From: Bacteroidota bacterium
GTDB lineage: Bacteria; Bacteroidota; Bacteroidia; Bacteroidales; F082
Assembly (NCBI GenBank): GCA_016845175.1
Contig: JAERTD010000014.1
Coordinates: 1 to 64,000 of the forward strand
DNA length: 64,000 bases
Reading direction: 5' to 3'
Shown one piece after another: positions 54,668 through 63,554 of the stretch. The notes beneath the pieces are model-generated. The model did not search any database. It was given only the letters and a program-made list of their open reading frames with translations, and was not told where the DNA came from. Position 1 is the stretch's first letter; each line of letters opens with the position of its first letter. Made by a program: the position numbers and the translations under genes.

Positions 54668-54708
54668 TTTAAGTAACATTGAGCTATTGTCACTCGCTTT
54701 GGAATTCT

Positions 54709-54716
54709 TACATTTG
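54709..54716 (+). promoter_or_regulatory. -7 promoter element (TACATTTG) for the 54745 gene
   Basis: Exact TAnnTTTG match 28 bases before the ATG. Confidence 0.45.
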
Positions 54717-54744
54717 AAATCACTAACATAAAAACCCTCTCCAA

Positions 54745-55104
54745 ATGAAAAAAAGTATTGTTTTCCTCGTCTTTTTCTTTGCCGTTCTCGTTGGCTATTC
54801 CCAGATTTATGTGGGTGATATTAACATCAACAAAAAAAGCGGCATCACCTATGTTGAGTTGGTAGGGATTACGAAAAACTACAAACAAGCGGTACACGTT
54901 GATTATGGGCAATCCAAGCCAAAAGTTGAGGAAATCCGTGATAAGAATGGCACCATCGCCCGATCAGGTAACATTATTTCTGCCATGAATCTAATGACCA
55001 AAAACGGTTGGGAATTTGTAAATTCCTATGGTTATGGAACCCCTGACGAATGTGTGGTTCGTTATCTGTTTAAAAAGGAAGATCCCAATAAGAAGAGGAA
55101 GTAG
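54745..55104 (+). CDS. Small exported protein of unknown function
   Basis: A 119-residue protein with a signal peptide (1-19, VFLVFFFAVLVGYSQ). The mature part resembles a Bacteroidota family that I recognise only by pattern: YVELVG near the start, VDYGQ in the middle and NLMTKNGWEFVNSYGYG toward the end, then a basic tail (KKEDPNKKRK). No catalytic motif or cysteine pair is apparent. It has its own promoter element. I cannot assign a function. Confidence 0.75.
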   Translation: MKKSIVFLVFFFAVLVGYSQIYVGDININKKSGITYVELVGITKNYKQAVHVDYGQSKPKVEEIRDKNGTIARSGNIISAMNLMTKNGWEFVNSYGYGTPDECVVRYLFKKEDPNKKRK

Positions 55105-55291
55105 GGATCTGGTCTTCTCCATCTTACCATTATTATTCAATACCAGTCAGATGTATTGATGAGATAGCTCTCTTTGTTTTATAAGGGGTAGTGTTGGTAT
55201 TATGGATGGCCAAATAAAAAGTAAATCCTAACAAATATTCAATAAAACTATGCAAACACACAATAGGATTGTGCTCTGCTAATCAGCAGTA

Positions 55292-55299
55292 TACCTTTG
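55292..55299 (+). promoter_or_regulatory. -7 promoter element (TACCTTTG) for the 55323 gene
   Basis: Exact TAnnTTTG match 23 bases before the ATG. Positions 55105-55291 otherwise hold nothing recognisable. Confidence 0.45.
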
Positions 55300-55322
55300 T
55301 TTCGTAACAAAAAAATACTGCT

Positions 55323-57761
55323 ATGAAACCACTAGATTTACTATTGAAATTACGAAAAACACTGCCAATTCTGATCATCTGTTTTTTGGCATTTTACCAA
55401 ACAAGCGCTGGGGATTTATCTGATAAGGAGCTTTCTTCTATGCTAGCCTCTCAGTTGACAAACACTGCATTTATTGAGAATACAGGCCAGCAGTTTGAAA
55501 GTTGTTCCTTTTTTGCAAGGCCCGCATCGGCCTTTGTATTTGTTATGGATGATGGGAGTATTCTATATTCATCAAGAGCCAAAGGAAATGTTCTTGCTAC
55601 TGCCCAGAATGTGCGCGAGTATTTTGAGGGAGCTTCTAATTATTCCATTACGCCATATAGTGAAAAAGAGGCCTATACTCATGAGTACAAAAGGAATGGA
55701 GATGAAATACTTCATTACAAAAGCAGAAAGTATGAACTGCTGGAGTACCGTGATATTTACTCGGGGATATCTATGGATTTAGCCATTTCCGGAAATAGTA
55801 TCGAAAAACTATTTTTTATCAGCCCTTTTGCTGATCCTAGTCAAATCTGCATTGGATTTGACAATGGGGTTCCTCAAATAAATGATAATGGTGAACTTGT
55901 GATTGGATCTGAAGATAAACAACTGCTTTTTAGCAAACCTTTTGCCTATCAAGTACAAAACGGCACTAGACAAATAGTAGATGTTGAATACGTTATCAAT
56001 GACAATACATATGGGTTTAAATTGGGAGCATACGATCCAAGTCTAGAATTGATAATTGACCCTTTACTCGCAGGAACTTATCTGGGAGGGTATTATGGCA
56101 CCAGCATTTTGGATATGGCCCTGGATGCACAGGGTAATGTATATGTGACAGGCAATATTTGGTTACCACCCGACAGCAATGACGTATTCGTATTCAAACT
56201 CAACAACACCCTAACCACCATACTGGAAGATGTCTATATCTATGGATCCTGGAACGAATCGGGACATGCCATTGCCCTGGATCCCTGGGGTGATATCTTG
56301 GTTACGGGAGTGACAAAGTCACCTGATTATCCGGTGAATCAGGGATGCTATGATTTGACCTATAATGGTTATTATGATTTGTTTGTCTCTAAAATAAGCA
56401 GTGATTTTGAATGGTTGCTGGCTTCCACCTATCTGGGAGGTACTGAAAATGATGGAACACATAGTGTTAACCTGGATATGGCATCAAATGGAAATGTTTG
56501 GATAGCAGCTGATACAAGGTCCACAGATATGCCCATTGTTGGAAATGCTTATCAGCCTACCCATCCAAGTCCCGGCTATGAGGTAGCTTATATTGCCCAA
56601 CTGGACAACAGCCTTATGACAGTTCTGTCATCTACATATTTTGGAGGGCAATATTCTGATGGAGTGTATGCCTTGAAAGTAGCTCCCAATGGTAATATTA
56701 TATTCGGCGGGTATACCTGGTCTGATAATTTTCCTCATACCGAGGGCAGCAGAAATGATGCACCGGATGCCTATATTTCTATGTTGAGCCCCGACCTCTC
56801 ACAAATGATAAGCTCAAAGTTTTTGGGAGGATCAGCAACAGCAACATCAGGCTATACCTGGGAGTATACCACTGATATTGCAATTGATCAGCAATTCAAT
56901 ATTTATGTCTTGGGTGAAACCATGGCCAATGATTTTCAACCCATTACATCGGGAGTATTTCAGCCAACTTTTGGTGGTGGTGCACACGACTTTTTTTTAA
57001 TAAAGTTTAATCAGAATCTAGTCCTGCAGAAAGCTACCTATTTTGGTGGTGGTGGAGACGAATTTAGTTTAGCTAGAGCGTCTTGTGCTTTGTCGTCAAA
57101 CAATAGGATCTATATGGCAGGATGTACTTATTCAAACCAGGCCAATGGTTTTCCACTGGGTTCAGCTTCCTATGATGTGACCTACAATGGGAGCGGGGAT
57201 GGTTTTGTGTCATGCCTTGACGCTAATTTGAATACACTCGTTGCTTCAAGTTTCTATGGAGGGAGCAAGTCGGAAATTATCAATGATGTTCAATTGGATG
57301 CCAATGGAGATGTTTTTGTTTGTGGGAATACCATATCCGAGGACTTACCTACTACACCTAACGGCTGGGCACCAAATAAAATAGCCGATCCTAATATAGG
57401 AGAAGCTTTTGTTGCCAAATTTGATCCACTCATTACAGCAGATCCTACCGGGATGCATGAAATCAGTAGAGATCAGGAGGAGTACAGCCTTGTGGTTTAT
57501 CCAAACCCCTGCCGCACTCACACTCAAATTAGTTTTACGCTGGAAGCAAAAGCTAATGTTGATATTAGAGTGTTGGATATTAATGGTCGCTGCCTGTTAC
57601 AGCCGGTTTCAGCTACACTGGATGTCGGGGATTACAACTATACCTTACATCTGCATGAAAAAGCTCTCAATGCGAGACAGTCTTGTGTGATCGATATGAG
57701 TGTTAATACTGATGGTCAATTAAAAAATGTCAGAAGAAAATTACAGATCCTCAGCGAATAA
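55323..57761 (+). CDS. SBBP-repeat secreted protein with T9SS domain
   Basis: An 812-residue exported protein. A signal peptide (1-29) is followed by the DUF7948-like N-terminal domain typical of SBBP proteins (TAFIENTGQQFE at 49-60, then YRDIYSGISMDLAIS near 140). Residues about 250-690 are seven or so SBBP beta-propeller repeats of the form YLGGTENDGTHSVNLDMASNG...VWIAADTRSTDMP. The C-terminal 90 residues resemble a T9SS sorting domain (LVVYPNPCRTHTQ to LQILSE). Such proteins are large surface or secreted products without known enzymatic role. A hairpin terminator follows. Confidence 0.87.
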   Translation: MKPLDLLLKLRKTLPILIICFLAFYQTSAGDLSDKELSSMLASQLTNTAFIENTGQQFESCSFFARPASAFVFVMDDGSILYSSRAKGNVLATAQNVREYFEGASNYSITPYSEKEAYTHEYKRNGDEILHYKSRKYELLEYRDIYSGISMDLAISGNSIEKLFFISPFADPSQICIGFDNGVPQINDNGELVIGSEDKQLLFSKPFAYQVQNGTRQIVDVEYVINDNTYGFKLGAYDPSLELIIDPLLAGTYLGGYYGTSILDMALDAQGNVYVTGNIWLPPDSNDVFVFKLNNTLTTILEDVYIYGSWNESGHAIALDPWGDILVTGVTKSPDYPVNQGCYDLTYNGYYDLFVSKISSDFEWLLASTYLGGTENDGTHSVNLDMASNGNVWIAADTRSTDMPIVGNAYQPTHPSPGYEVAYIAQLDNSLMTVLSSTYFGGQYSDGVYALKVAPNGNIIFGGYTWSDNFPHTEGSRNDAPDAYISMLSPDLSQMISSKFLGGSATATSGYTWEYTTDIAIDQQFNIYVLGETMANDFQPITSGVFQPTFGGGAHDFFLIKFNQNLVLQKATYFGGGGDEFSLARASCALSSNNRIYMAGCTYSNQANGFPLGSASYDVTYNGSGDGFVSCLDANLNTLVASSFYGGSKSEIINDVQLDANGDVFVCGNTISEDLPTTPNGWAPNKIADPNIGEAFVAKFDPLITADPTGMHEISRDQEEYSLVVYPNPCRTHTQISFTLEAKANVDIRVLDINGRCLLQPVSATLDVGDYNYTLHLHEKALNARQSCVIDMSVNTDGQLKNVRRKLQILSE

Positions 57762-57781
57762 ATTACCTGTTATTGTTGTTT

Positions 57782-57813
57782 GGGCCCTGTGGATCTCGCC
57801 ATGGGGCTTTTTT
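57782..57813 (+). terminator. Probable rho-independent terminator after the 55323 gene
   Basis: Imperfect hairpin GCCCTGTGG / CCATGGGGC (7 of 9 paired, six-base loop) followed by TTTTTT. Confidence 0.55.
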
Positions 57814-57817
57814 GACC

Positions 57818-58279
57818 CTACAAAGCATCCAAAGCCAATTGGAACCTCTTGCTAACTTCTTCTGCCACATTCATTAATTCTTCATTGCCAAGCATCTTCA
57901 TCAGCGCCGATGGGTTCACCATAACTACCTCGGTTTGATGCTCACTGACATATTTTATCAATACCTTACAAGGGAGAAAAAGACCGATATTCTCTTCATG
58001 TTGCAGGGTTTCATAGGCAAATTTTGGATTGCATGCACCTAAAATGGTATAGGGTTTCATCTCAACACCATCCAATTTTTCTTTGAGGGTTTTATCCATT
58101 TCAATCTCAGTGATTATACCAAAGGATTGCTCCTTAAGAGCTATTCGAACCTGTACATTGGTTTCATCAAAGCTAGCATCAATTGTTTTGCTGAAATAAT
58201 ACTGATCCTGATTTTGGGCTTGAATGCTTACTAGAATTATGCTGGAAAAGATAAGTGCAAATACAGTTTTTAGGGACAT
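57818..58279 (-). CDS. DUF302 domain-containing exported protein
   Basis: A 153-residue protein: signal peptide 1-21 (MSLKTVFALIFSSIILVSIQ) and a DUF302 domain covering the rest (YFSKTIDASFDETNVQV, then LGACNPKFAYETLQ, IGLFLPCKVLIKYVSE, VVMVNPSALMKMLG). Two cysteines are present, in GACNPKF and LPCKV. DUF302 folds are found in archaea and bacteria, sometimes near sulfur or redox enzymes, but have no established function. The open frame's TTG at 58303 is not needed; the signal peptide begins at ATG 58279. It is divergent from the oxidoreductase at 58408. Confidence 0.82.
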   Translation of the reverse strand: MSLKTVFALIFSSIILVSIQAQNQDQYYFSKTIDASFDETNVQVRIALKEQSFGIITEIEMDKTLKEKLDGVEMKPYTILGACNPKFAYETLQHEENIGLFLPCKVLIKYVSEHQTEVVMVNPSALMKMLGNEELMNVAEEVSKRFQLALDAL

Positions 58280-58395
58280 GATTTTAGGTATGGGTTTATA
58301 CAAAGTGGTTTGAAATACTTCCGCAAAATTAATATAAAATACATATAGATGTTTAAATATGTTGTCATTTCTTGTAAGGCTTAGCTTCTAAAATT

Positions 58396-58403
58396 TATAT
58401 TTG
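58396..58403 (+). promoter_or_regulatory. -7 promoter element (TATATTTG), leaderless-type, for the GGR-like gene
   Basis: Exact TAnnTTTG match ending only four bases before the ATG at 58408; the transcript would start at or next to the start codon. Confidence 0.5.
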
Positions 58404-58407
58404 TGTT

Positions 58408-59643
58408 ATGATAGAAACTGATGTTTGCATTATTGGAGCAGGTCCAGGAGGGGCTATGACTGCTTTAAGACTTGGGAAAAACAATATCCCGTTTGTAATA
58501 ATAGATAAGGCTGAATTTCCACGAGATAAAGTATGTGGTGATGGATTGACAGGAAAAGTTCACCTGATGCTCAAACGAATTTCACCGGATTTGTTCGACA
58601 GATTTGTGGAGAAGGCCAAACCCATGCGATCGCGAGGTGCCCGTCTGTTTCTCATCAACGATCAGCCGTTGGATCTATGTTTTGATATTGGAACTGAAGA
58701 GGAGAGGAAACTGTCGAAATTGCATACCTTAAAACGCAAGGAGTTTGATGCTTTTATGATAGAAGAGGTGTCCAAATTGGACACAGGCAAGATTATCCTT
58801 GGAAAGGCGGTGAATAGTACCCGCAAACTGAAGGATGCTTATCTTGTTGAGGCCGATGGTGTACAAATTAAATCTAAGATAGTGATCGATGCCTCAGGTG
58901 CCACAGCGAAAATTGACGGTGATATCCATAAACCAGTATCGGCTGATAAGAGAACTGCGGTGGCAGTGCGCACATATTACGAGGGAGTTACCGGATGTCA
59001 TAAGGACGACTATATTGAATTGTATTTTACTGAAAAAGTGATTCCCGGTTATTTTTGGATTTTTCCCTTACCCAACGGCCAGGTGAATGTGGGTCTGGGT
59101 ATGCTTAAAAGTGAGGTCAGCAAACGAAAGCTTAAATTGGGTAAACTTATGGATGATTTGATTCAAACCCATCCATTACTCGCCGAGCGCTTTCAATCGG
59201 CCAAACAGCTGGATAAATTAGGAGCCCATCGTCTACCCCTTGGCTTCCCTACCTTTGGCGTTTCAGGTGATCGATATATGCAGGTGGGTGATGCAGCTCA
59301 CCTAATCGATCCATTTACAGGTGAAGGGGTTGGAAACGCTGTTTACAGCGGTTATTATGCAGCAGAACAAGCCATAGAATGTTTGGTCAATGATCGTTTT
59401 GATGCGAAATTTATGAAGGCTTATGATAAAAGACTGAAAAGGGTAATGGGCAATGATTTTTTCCTGAGTCGAAAGCTGCAGCGGCTCATGTTCTACCCAA
59501 AACTTACCCGATGGTTGACCAAACGTATTCTTGCAAACAAACATATGGCACAAATAGGCTCGTCCTTATTTATTGATGAATCCTACAGAAACAAACTGAA
59601 AAACCCAATATTCGGATTGAAGATATTGTTTAATATCCGATAG
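58408..59643 (+). CDS. Geranylgeranyl-reductase-like FAD oxidoreductase
   Basis: A 411-residue flavoprotein of the GGR family, which reduces double bonds of isoprenoid chains, quinones or related lipids. The N-terminal Rossmann fold reads CIIGAGPGGAMTALRLG (7-23), FPRDKVCGDGLTGK follows at about 41-54, and GDAAHLIDPFTGEGVGNAVYSG near residue 290 (given by its ends GDAAH and GNAVYSG) binds the FAD. YFWIFPLPNGQVNVGLGM is the family's substrate-side strand. A role in menaquinone or lipid modification is possible; no partner ferredoxin is nearby. Confidence 0.88.
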   Translation: MIETDVCIIGAGPGGAMTALRLGKNNIPFVIIDKAEFPRDKVCGDGLTGKVHLMLKRISPDLFDRFVEKAKPMRSRGARLFLINDQPLDLCFDIGTEEERKLSKLHTLKRKEFDAFMIEEVSKLDTGKIILGKAVNSTRKLKDAYLVEADGVQIKSKIVIDASGATAKIDGDIHKPVSADKRTAVAVRTYYEGVTGCHKDDYIELYFTEKVIPGYFWIFPLPNGQVNVGLGMLKSEVSKRKLKLGKLMDDLIQTHPLLAERFQSAKQLDKLGAHRLPLGFPTFGVSGDRYMQVGDAAHLIDPFTGEGVGNAVYSGYYAAEQAIECLVNDRFDAKFMKAYDKRLKRVMGNDFFLSRKLQRLMFYPKLTRWLTKRILANKHMAQIGSSLFIDESYRNKLKNPIFGLKILFNIR

Positions 59644-59723
59644 TGATAGCATTATTGTTCCTAGTTAGTGGACCCTGAATTTTAGAAAAAAGACTTGTTA
59701 TAGAGTGAGGAAAGTATTATTCG

Positions 59724-62249
59724 CTAGTAGTATTTGGCAATGAGTTGAAGGAGTTTCTCTTTGTATATGGGCTTGGGTATATAATCGTTGCAACCAGCAG
59801 CTATTGCTTTTTCCTTATCACCGCTCAAGGCAAATGCAGTTTGAGCTATAATAATCACATTCTTATTAAACTCACGTATTTGGCGGGTGGCCTCATAGCC
59901 ATCAAGTTCAGGTATTTGAATGTCCATTAATACCAGATCGATATCAGGATTATTGAGGCATGCGGCTACAGCTTCAGTTCCTGAACGCACATGGATAATC
60001 TCCCTTGAAAAACTTTTAATGGCTAATTTGATCAGCATAATTGAAGTGTCATCATCTTCAACAATCAGTGTGCTTAGTTTTGAATCAGGCTTGAAATCAG
60101 TGACATCCATAGACTCATGACCATCAGGTTTGCTGTCTTTTTCTTCAGTATGATAGGGTAGACTAAAGTAAAATGTGCTTCCTTTACCTTCCTGGCTTTC
60201 CACCCATATTTTACCGCCAAGCATCTCCACATAAGCTTTTGATATGGATAAGCCCAGCCCGGCACCCTGGTGTGCATCTGCTCCACTCATGTCTGCTTGA
60301 ATAAAGCGTTCAAAAATAGCTTCCTGCCTGTCTTTAGGAAGACCAATTCCGGTATCTTGGACATAGAATTCCACATCCAGTCCACCACCAGATTTTTTCA
60401 GTTTATAACCCACTTCAATTGATCCTTTTTCCGTGAATTTAACTGCATTTTTAATCAGGTTGCTCAGTATGGCAAACAGTTTTTCTCTATCTGTAATGAT
60501 ACTTGCCCCACTTGCAGGTAATGATTTGTTAATGGAAAACTGTATGCCTTTTCCTTGAACCTCGGGTTTGAAAAACTTGTGAATGTAATCTAATTGATCA
60601 TTAATATTCGACTCCTGGAGTGAGACAGAAATCAAACCCGACTCAATTTTCGAAATACTGACAATATCGTTGATTATATTGAGCATCCGAATACCGCTTT
60701 TCTCTATAATACTGATATACTCTTGCTGTTGTTCACCAGTAAGCTGAGATTCCTTGAGCAATTCAGCAAAGCCAAGGATTCCATTCATTGGGGTGCGGAT
60801 TTCATGGCTCATATTGGCTAAAAAAGCTGACTTTAACCGATCACTCTCCTCTGCTTTTTCTTTTGCTTTTTCGATTTCTTTGGTTGATTTCCGTTTCAAA
60901 AAATATAACACACTCATCAGAATGATGATGCCTATTGACAAAACTGCAGTGATGAAAAAGAAGATGCTCTCATTGTTTTTCTTTTTGAGTTTTATCTTTT
61001 CTGTCAGTGTTTTCTCTTTTTCCAATTCGAATTGCGATTTAAAAAAGCGTACTTTCTCATTGGTTTTTTGAGTCGTAAGTGAGTCGCTAAGGGAGTTTCT
61101 TAATTCAGTATAATACAGCGCCCTCTCATAATTGCCTTCTGCTTTGTACAATTTGGCAAACTTCCCATAACCATAGACCAAATATATCAAAGCTTTTTGC
61201 TCATCCGCAATTCGAATGCCTCGATTTAAATAATAGTGGGCTGAATCAAATACGCCCAGTTCACTAAAGTTTCCTCCAATATTCAATAAAGAAGCACAAA
61301 TGGAAATTCGGTGTCCTATGTTTCTTCGCAACTCGTAAGCCTGCTTGTTGTATGTGAGCGTGCTTTTGAAATCTCCTTTTATTGATGCAATATGTGCTTT
61401 GAACGCATATAAAGATGAAACTTCATTACGCAAACCCAATTCATTGCAATACATTATGGAGCTGTCGATATAAAGGTTGGCTTTGTAGTATTCCAAATTT
61501 TTGATGTAACTGGCAGAAATGCTTCTATGAATTTTCTGCAAGAGCAATTTATTATTTGCTCTTTTCGCCAGTATCAGGGCCCTGTTGTAATAATAAAAAG
61601 ATGAATCGTATACCTTATTGTGATAATGAATCTTTCCAAGTAAAAGTGTTGATCGAATCAGACTCGAATTGTTGTTTGCGGTTTTTGAAGAATTAATGGC
61701 CAGTTTAGCATAATATTTAGCAACAGAGAAATCCTGAAGGATGATATATAAATTGCCATAGTTAATATAAAGGTCAGGTTTTAAACTGTTAAGGTTGTTT
61801 TTGCTAATAATTTTAAAGGCTGTTTCCAGCGAGCTTAAACCATTGGCATAATCTGAAAGTGTAACATAATAGCGCTCTAAGTCCAAATAAATCTTGGCCA
61901 AGAGGAAATTGTTTCCTTCATCTATGCATGCTTTTTTGGCCCTGTTATAATAAATTAAGGACTTCTGCCTGTTGCCAATACTAATATTAATATAGGCCAA
62001 CTCGATGAGTGATTCTATGATCATTTCTTTATCATCCAGCTCTATGGCGAAATCAATGGCCTTGTTTCCATACAACACCACACTATCGTAATTCGAAAAC
62101 CGGTATTCTTTTGCTATGGATAAAAAAAGCTTTGTTTTGGCGCTATCTGTGGATTCTGAAATACCTGATTTGAGGCTGTCAATGGTAGTGGTTTGAGATA
62201 CGCCCGGCGATATTGTGAAAAGCAATAAAAATAATGAACATAGTCGCAT
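59724..62249 (-). CDS. TPR-sensor hybrid histidine kinase
   Basis: An 841-residue two-component protein. Signal peptide about 1-19, a periplasmic TPR array (about 40-395, with repeated YYNRALILAKRA-type helices), a membrane helix (428-451), HisKA with phospho-acceptor His482 in FLANMSHEIRTPMNG, HATPase (N box NLIKNAVKFTEKG, G1 DTGIGLPKD, G2 GAGLGLSISKA) and a receiver with Asp776 in LMDIQIPELDGYEAT. No DNA-binding output is fused and no separate response regulator is adjacent, so it may signal to a distant partner. The longer open frame to 62342 starts with TTG; the signal peptide supports ATG 62249. Confidence 0.92.
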   Translation of the reverse strand: MRLCSLFLLLFTISPGVSQTTTIDSLKSGISESTDSAKTKLFLSIAKEYRFSNYDSVVLYGNKAIDFAIELDDKEMIIESLIELAYINISIGNRQKSLIYYNRAKKACIDEGNNFLLAKIYLDLERYYVTLSDYANGLSSLETAFKIISKNNLNSLKPDLYINYGNLYIILQDFSVAKYYAKLAINSSKTANNNSSLIRSTLLLGKIHYHNKVYDSSFYYYNRALILAKRANNKLLLQKIHRSISASYIKNLEYYKANLYIDSSIMYCNELGLRNEVSSLYAFKAHIASIKGDFKSTLTYNKQAYELRRNIGHRISICASLLNIGGNFSELGVFDSAHYYLNRGIRIADEQKALIYLVYGYGKFAKLYKAEGNYERALYYTELRNSLSDSLTTQKTNEKVRFFKSQFELEKEKTLTEKIKLKKKNNESIFFFITAVLSIGIIILMSVLYFLKRKSTKEIEKAKEKAEESDRLKSAFLANMSHEIRTPMNGILGFAELLKESQLTGEQQQEYISIIEKSGIRMLNIINDIVSISKIESGLISVSLQESNINDQLDYIHKFFKPEVQGKGIQFSINKSLPASGASIITDREKLFAILSNLIKNAVKFTEKGSIEVGYKLKKSGGGLDVEFYVQDTGIGLPKDRQEAIFERFIQADMSGADAHQGAGLGLSISKAYVEMLGGKIWVESQEGKGSTFYFSLPYHTEEKDSKPDGHESMDVTDFKPDSKLSTLIVEDDDTSIMLIKLAIKSFSREIIHVRSGTEAVAACLNNPDIDLVLMDIQIPELDGYEATRQIREFNKNVIIIAQTAFALSGDKEKAIAAGCNDYIPKPIYKEKLLQLIAKYY

Positions 62250-62342
62250 CACAAGTTTGCCATTAGAGAGATACCTCCTGGAGTTGTTAATGAAAAGTGT
62301 TCGGAAATCGGACTGTAAGAGCATAAATACTGAAAGGGCCAA

Positions 62343-62829
62343 ATGGCTTGATTAACTAAAAGCACTAAGGTAGATATTTTTTCATTATTCAAAATAGCAG
62401 CAGGTCAATGAAAAAGCTATTATTAAATAGCTCACATCCAGGCATGCCAAGATCACATATGAATTGAATACCCATATTTTGTTTAATGCACTACGCAGGA
62501 TTGGCACTGCAACCGTTGATAGCTCAATAGCTTTTGCCATTTTTGTTGGTTACTGCCATTTCCATAATGGAGAGATGAAAATGCGCCACGAAATTTTTTT
62601 CATGGGCTTCCCTTGTGTGAAGCAAGTACGCTTAAATATGTTCCCATAAGTTTGCCATCACAAATTATCAGGTTTACTGCAGGCATTATCATCTCCACTG
62701 AGAATTATCACATTGCTGTGCAGCACTTTTTGGTTTTGATTTACATTCAGCCTGTAAATTACGGGGTAAATTATTTGGCTAGATTGGAAAATATAAAATG
62801 ATAATGGATCAAATTTCAGAAAAATGCAT
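62343..62829. other. Gene-free region, possibly a decayed transposase fragment
   Basis: No credible intact gene. On the minus strand, about 62580 to 62490, one frame reads SLHYGNGSNQQKWQK then YQRLQCQSC, which faintly recalls the zinc-ribbon N-terminus of IS1-like transposases with one cysteine pair lost; stops and frame breaks follow. Two short plus-strand open frames (62464 and 62613) have no recognisable features. This reading is weak. Confidence 0.3.
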
Positions 62830-63210
62830 TTAGGTATTCATTCCCAGAAACATTCCACCAATATAGGGTATGAGCCAAATGAGCCAAACGATAAAGCTGT
62901 AATGGTGGAAACTTTTACGTAATTTCTTCTTGTCTTTGTAAACCACCCGGCTGGCCCAGATGGCATGTGCAAGCATCAGCCACAGAGCGATTTGACCAGT
63001 TAAGGTATGAATGTCAGTAAAATCAAAGGGGTTGTCGGTGATATAATGCATGGCCCAGGTACCTGCTACATCGAATGAAAAACCAATCCAAAAAGCAACC
63101 ACATGCCAGGTTTTCAGGTATTTGGAAATACGCTCAGCCCAAACGCCTAGGGAGTAAAACAAGAGAGCCAGACTTACCGCAACAGTTGAGAAAATTACGA
63201 TGGAGGACAT
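62830..63210 (-). CDS. TIGR03987/HsmA-like four-helix membrane protein
   Basis: A 126-residue protein with four membrane helices. The sequence resembles the TIGR03987 family: LALLFYSLGVWAER near residue 15, FWIGFSFDVAGTWAM, ALWLMLAHAIWASRVVY and FHHYSFIVWLIWLIPYIGGM at the end. The family has no proven function. An ATG at 63246 in the same frame would add 12 residues; the shorter start matches the family's usual length. It is convergent with the histidine kinase region and followed by 16 bases of gene-free DNA. Confidence 0.72.
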   Translation of the reverse strand: MSSIVIFSTVAVSLALLFYSLGVWAERISKYLKTWHVVAFWIGFSFDVAGTWAMHYITDNPFDFTDIHTLTGQIALWLMLAHAIWASRVVYKDKKKLRKSFHHYSFIVWLIWLIPYIGGMFLGMNT

Positions 63211-63283
63211 AAATATAAATCCAATATGGATCTTAAAGATACTCATTAGCCACTATATATCATCAGTGTTGCCAACATAATTG

Positions 63284-63291
63284 TATTTTTG
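63284..63291 (+). promoter_or_regulatory. -7 promoter element (TATTTTTG) for the 63307 small ORF
   Basis: Exact TAnnTTTG match 15 bases before the ATG. Confidence 0.45.
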
Positions 63292-63306
63292 GTAAAAACT
63301 GAAAGC

Positions 63307-63465
63307 ATGAAAGATTCCAAACTAGATCTCTTTAAAATTTGTATCATTATTTTGTTGGCTGGGTTTTTATATACCTACTACCAGGCTTCTCAATTTGGTC
63401 GTTACGAGCTTCACGACACAATGGTCTTTGATACGAAAACAGGATGGACACGTACAATTGAGTAG
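63307..63465 (+). CDS. 52-residue membrane protein of unknown function
   Basis: A short gene not normally called by length cut-offs. Residues 11-23 (ICIIILLAGFLYT) form one membrane helix with a basic-acidic N-terminus (MKDSKLDLFK). The C-terminal part, GRYELHDTMVFDTKTGWTR, has a DTKTG motif like that of many small Bacteroidota and phage membrane proteins where a short beta-hairpin follows the helix. A host-type -7 element lies 15 bases upstream, and the codon pattern resembles a real gene. Function unknown; it could be part of the 63555 transcript, 89 bases downstream. Confidence 0.6.
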   Translation: MKDSKLDLFKICIIILLAGFLYTYYQASQFGRYELHDTMVFDTKTGWTRTIE

Positions 63466-63524
63466 GTTTTATTTAATTACTCACTGAATTTAAAACATAC
63501 AGGCCCCATCTGTTTTAATTAGTC

Positions 63525-63532
63525 TACTTTTG
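63525..63532 (+). promoter_or_regulatory. -7 promoter element (TACTTTTG) for the PepSY-like gene
   Basis: Exact TAnnTTTG match 22 bases before the ATG at 63555. Confidence 0.45.
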
Positions 63533-63554
63533 TGGGCCAACTAAACTGTCAGTT

